The notes beneath the pieces were generated by a model. The model searched no databases and was not told the origin of the DNA. It was given only the letters and a program-made list of their open reading frames with translations. The position numbers and the translations under genes are program-made. Shown piece by piece: positions 44,547-46,290 of a stretch of DNA of 46,290 nucleotides. The stretch comes from Pseudomonadota bacterium (lineage in GTDB: Bacteria; Pseudomonadota; Gammaproteobacteria; Acidiferrobacterales; Acidiferrobacteraceae), in NCBI GenBank assembly GCA_021784755.1, contig JAJYHM010000066.1:1-46290 (forward strand), written 5' to 3'. Within the stretch, counting starts at the first letter, position 1; every line of letters begins with the position of its first letter.

Positions 44547-46109
44547 ATGCCACGGCAAGCGACGCCACCAACGGCCGGCCCCTCACCCACCACGCTCGGG
44601 TGGGACATCGCGCGCCGACTCGACGCGCTCCCCTGGTCCGGCTTTCACCGGCGGCTGGTCCTTGCGCTCGGCGTCACGTGGATACTCGATGGCCTCGAAG
44701 TGACGCTCGTCGGTTCACTCGCCCCCCTACTCACGCACCATGTCGCGCTGGGTCTCTCGGCCCGCGAAATCGGCCTCCTCGCAAGCTCCTACCTCGCGGG
44801 TGCCGTCCTCGGCAGTTTGTTCTTCGGGGCGCTCGCCGATCAGAGCGGGCGCAAACGCCTGTTTACCGTGACGCTTGCCCTCTACATCGTGGCGACCGCC
44901 GCGTCGGGGCTCGCGCAAGGCTTCGCAAGCCTCGCGTTCTGGCGGTTTCTCACTGGGGCCGGCATCGGCGGCGAATACAGCGCCATCAATTCCGCCATCC
45001 AGGAGCTCGTCCCGGCACGCCTGCGTGGGCGCTTGGACATCCTGATCAACGGCAGCTTTTGGCTCGGGGCTGCGGCTGCCGCCCTGTTGAGCGCGGCGCT
45101 CCTCGGATCCCCGCTCATAGCCTCATGGCTCGCCTGGCGCTTGGCCTTCGGGCTTGGCGCCGCGCTCGGCCTGATCGCGCTCTTCATGCGTCGCCAGATC
45201 CCGGAAAGCCCGCGCTGGCTCCAAGCCCACGGACACGGCCGCGAGGCCGAACAGATCATCACCGAGATCGAGCGCCGTGCGCGTATCCCGCAGACTGGAT
45301 ATCGTCCACAGCCGGCGGCGCAGCCCGCAGGGCCCGCGCCACCCCTGCCCGGCGGCCTGCTGATGGCAGCGCGCGTGATCTGCACGCGCTATCCGCGGCG
45401 GGCGCTCCTGGGGGCCATCCTCATGCTCGCCCAGGCCTTCTTCTATAATGCCTTTTTTTTCACCTACGGCCTCGTGCTGAACCGTTTCGATGGGGTAACG
45501 GCCGCGCGCGTAGGCCTCTATCTGCTTCCGTTCACGTTAAGCAACTTTCTGGGCGCCACGGTGCTCGCGCGCTTCTTCGACACCGTGGGGCGCCGCCCCA
45601 TGATCACGGCCACCTACGGCCTGTCGGGGCTATTGATGATCGGCGCGGCGTGGCTCTTTCGCATCAACGCCCTCACTGCGGTGTCGCAAACACTGGCGTG
45701 GGCTGCCATCTTCTTCCTGGCGTCGGCCGGCGCGAGTGCCGCCTATCTCACGGTGAGCGAGGCCTTTCCGCTGGAGATCCGTGCGCGGGCCATCGCGCTC
45801 TTCTATGCCCTCGGCACCGCCACAGGTGGCGTCCTGGCCCCCACCCTGTTCGCGATCCTGATCGCCTCGGGCGCCCGCGCCCAGGTGTTCTGGGGCTATT
45901 TGCTGGCCGCAATCCTCATGCTGCTGGCGGCAGCCGCGGAGATCGTCTGGGGCTTCGCCGCCGAAGGCCGCTCGCTTGAGGCGCTCGCCACCCCGCTCAG
46001 CTTCACACCGATCGAGGCGTCCCCGGCCTTGGCAAGGGACCCCGCTACGGACTGCGCCGATACCCCGCCCCCTGCGCCCGAGCCGGGAAGGCCCCCTCCA
46101 ACCCCCTGA
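44547..46109 (+). CDS. MFS transporter, sugar/aromatic-acid:H+ symporter-like
   Basis: This 520-residue major-facilitator transporter has twelve predicted helices. MFS motif A is GALADQSGRKRLF between helices 2 and 3. The opening ALGVTWILDGLEVTLVGSLAPLL carries the D-G-x-[DE]-like helix 1 pattern of the sugar- and benzoate-transporter groups. GGEYSAINSAIQELVPARLRGR in helix 4/5 is the 'PESPRW'-side signature region, and IPESPRWLQ is present after helix 6. ATG 44547 with GGGAG upstream is preferred to the open frame from 44331, which is proline-rich and lacks one. The C-terminal 40 residues are hydrophilic. The substrate is unknown. It stands opposite a cupin gene, with a 210-base divergent gap. 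Confidence 0.88.
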   Translation: MPRQATPPTAGPSPTTLGWDIARRLDALPWSGFHRRLVLALGVTWILDGLEVTLVGSLAPLLTHHVALGLSAREIGLLASSYLAGAVLGSLFFGALADQSGRKRLFTVTLALYIVATAASGLAQGFASLAFWRFLTGAGIGGEYSAINSAIQELVPARLRGRLDILINGSFWLGAAAAALLSAALLGSPLIASWLAWRLAFGLGAALGLIALFMRRQIPESPRWLQAHGHGREAEQIITEIERRARIPQTGYRPQPAAQPAGPAPPLPGGLLMAARVICTRYPRRALLGAILMLAQAFFYNAFFFTYGLVLNRFDGVTAARVGLYLLPFTLSNFLGATVLARFFDTVGRRPMITATYGLSGLLMIGAAWLFRINALTAVSQTLAWAAIFFLASAGASAAYLTVSEAFPLEIRARAIALFYALGTATGGVLAPTLFAILIASGARAQVFWGYLLAAILMLLAAAAEIVWGFAAEGRSLEALATPLSFTPIEASPALARDPATDCADTPPPAPEPGRPPPTP

Positions 46110-46125
46110 TCCCTCCCGGGATTTT
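46107..46125 (+). terminator. Weak terminator candidate after the MFS gene
   Basis: ATCCC (46109-46113) can pair with GGGAT (46118-46122), followed by TTT. It overlaps the stop codon. The stem is short and the call is tentative. Confidence 0.35.
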
Positions 46126-46172
46126 CCCATGGCGGGATCCCAAACCTGTCGCAATCGACAGCTAGTAAATAT

Positions 46173-46272
46173 CCCCCGGCAGAGCCGGGGGCTTTAGTTT
46201 GTGAGCCGCTCAAAGCGGCTATAGGGGGTCGCTCACGCGGCCCCGATTCTTGTGGGCCACCTAACGGTGGCC
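46173..46272. repeat. Cluster of hairpins; right-end copy of the dispersed stem-loop
   Basis: CCCCCGGC/GCCGGGGG (46173-46190) repeats the hairpin at 91-107 with the same AGA loop. AGCCGC (46204-46209) pairs with GCGGCT (46215-46220), nested inside GTGAGC/GCTCAC (46201-46206, 46231-46236). GGCCACC (46255-46261) pairs with GGTGGCC (46266-46272). Four stems in 100 bases are typical of transposon termini or a structured RNA. No coding sequence is seen to the end of the window. Confidence 0.6.
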
Positions 46273-46290
46273 TGTTCTCAACGCCACAGG

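Overview
The window is GC-rich chromosomal DNA of a proteobacterial type. RppH, AmpD/AmpE, a tripartite RND pump, a DegP/DegQ-type protease, an NsrR regulon and a DUF3683 giant flavo-iron-sulfur protein together suggest a gammaproteobacterium, possibly an Acidiferrobacter-like acidophile. That lineage guess is inference; no rRNA or tRNA is present to settle it.

Layout. 1-2.4 kb: a small multi-membrane-segment protein, an apparently empty 0.6 kb, then an ECF41-type sigma factor followed by its usual AhpD/carboxymuconolactone-decarboxylase partner, which carries a textbook ECF41 promoter. 3.0-6.45 kb: a decayed accessory stretch. It holds a DapA-family gene broken by one in-frame TAG, a Gfo/Idh/MocA oxidoreductase missing its Rossmann half, an intact FitAB/VapBC toxin-antitoxin pair and a stray Walker A fragment. 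6.45-15.3 kb: a four-gene RND efflux operon (outer-membrane channel, adaptor, two MdtB/MdtC-like pumps). 15.3-20.3 kb, minus strand: a PHP/DUF3604-like protein with an SLC13-type anion permease, then an orphan PhnD-like binding protein. 21-26.4 kb: rppH coupled to an unknown gene, a divergent HAD phosphatase, ampD-ampE, and a LysR regulator divergent from a LysE exporter. 26.6-32.5 kb: a GGDEF-EAL protein, a DUF445 membrane protein and an HtrA protease with a possible sigma-E-type promoter. 32.6-37.2 kb, minus: the 1283-residue DUF3683 FAD/Fe-S oxidoreductase and CysC.

38.0-41.4 kb: a divergent locus built on a 17-bp inverted repeat. On one side is a small exported protein. On the other is a DUF6502-DUF5666 pair. 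The small protein and the DUF5666 protein both end in [I/V]-x-[R/H]-P-x pentad repeats. This is the least explained system in the window. 41.6-43.6 kb: nsrR divergent from a truncated haemoglobin and a 2Fe-2S flavin reductase, with a perfect 25-bp NsrR-box palindrome between them. This reads as a split, two-protein counterpart of flavohaemoglobin for nitric oxide detoxification. 43.6-46.1 kb: a small membrane protein, a cupin and an MFS transporter.

Both ends of the window carry the same GC-rich hairpin (CCCCGGCAGAGCCGGGG) in the same orientation. The right-hand copy sits in a cluster of further hairpins resembling IS200/IS605-type or REP-like termini, so the window boundaries may coincide with dispersed repeats.
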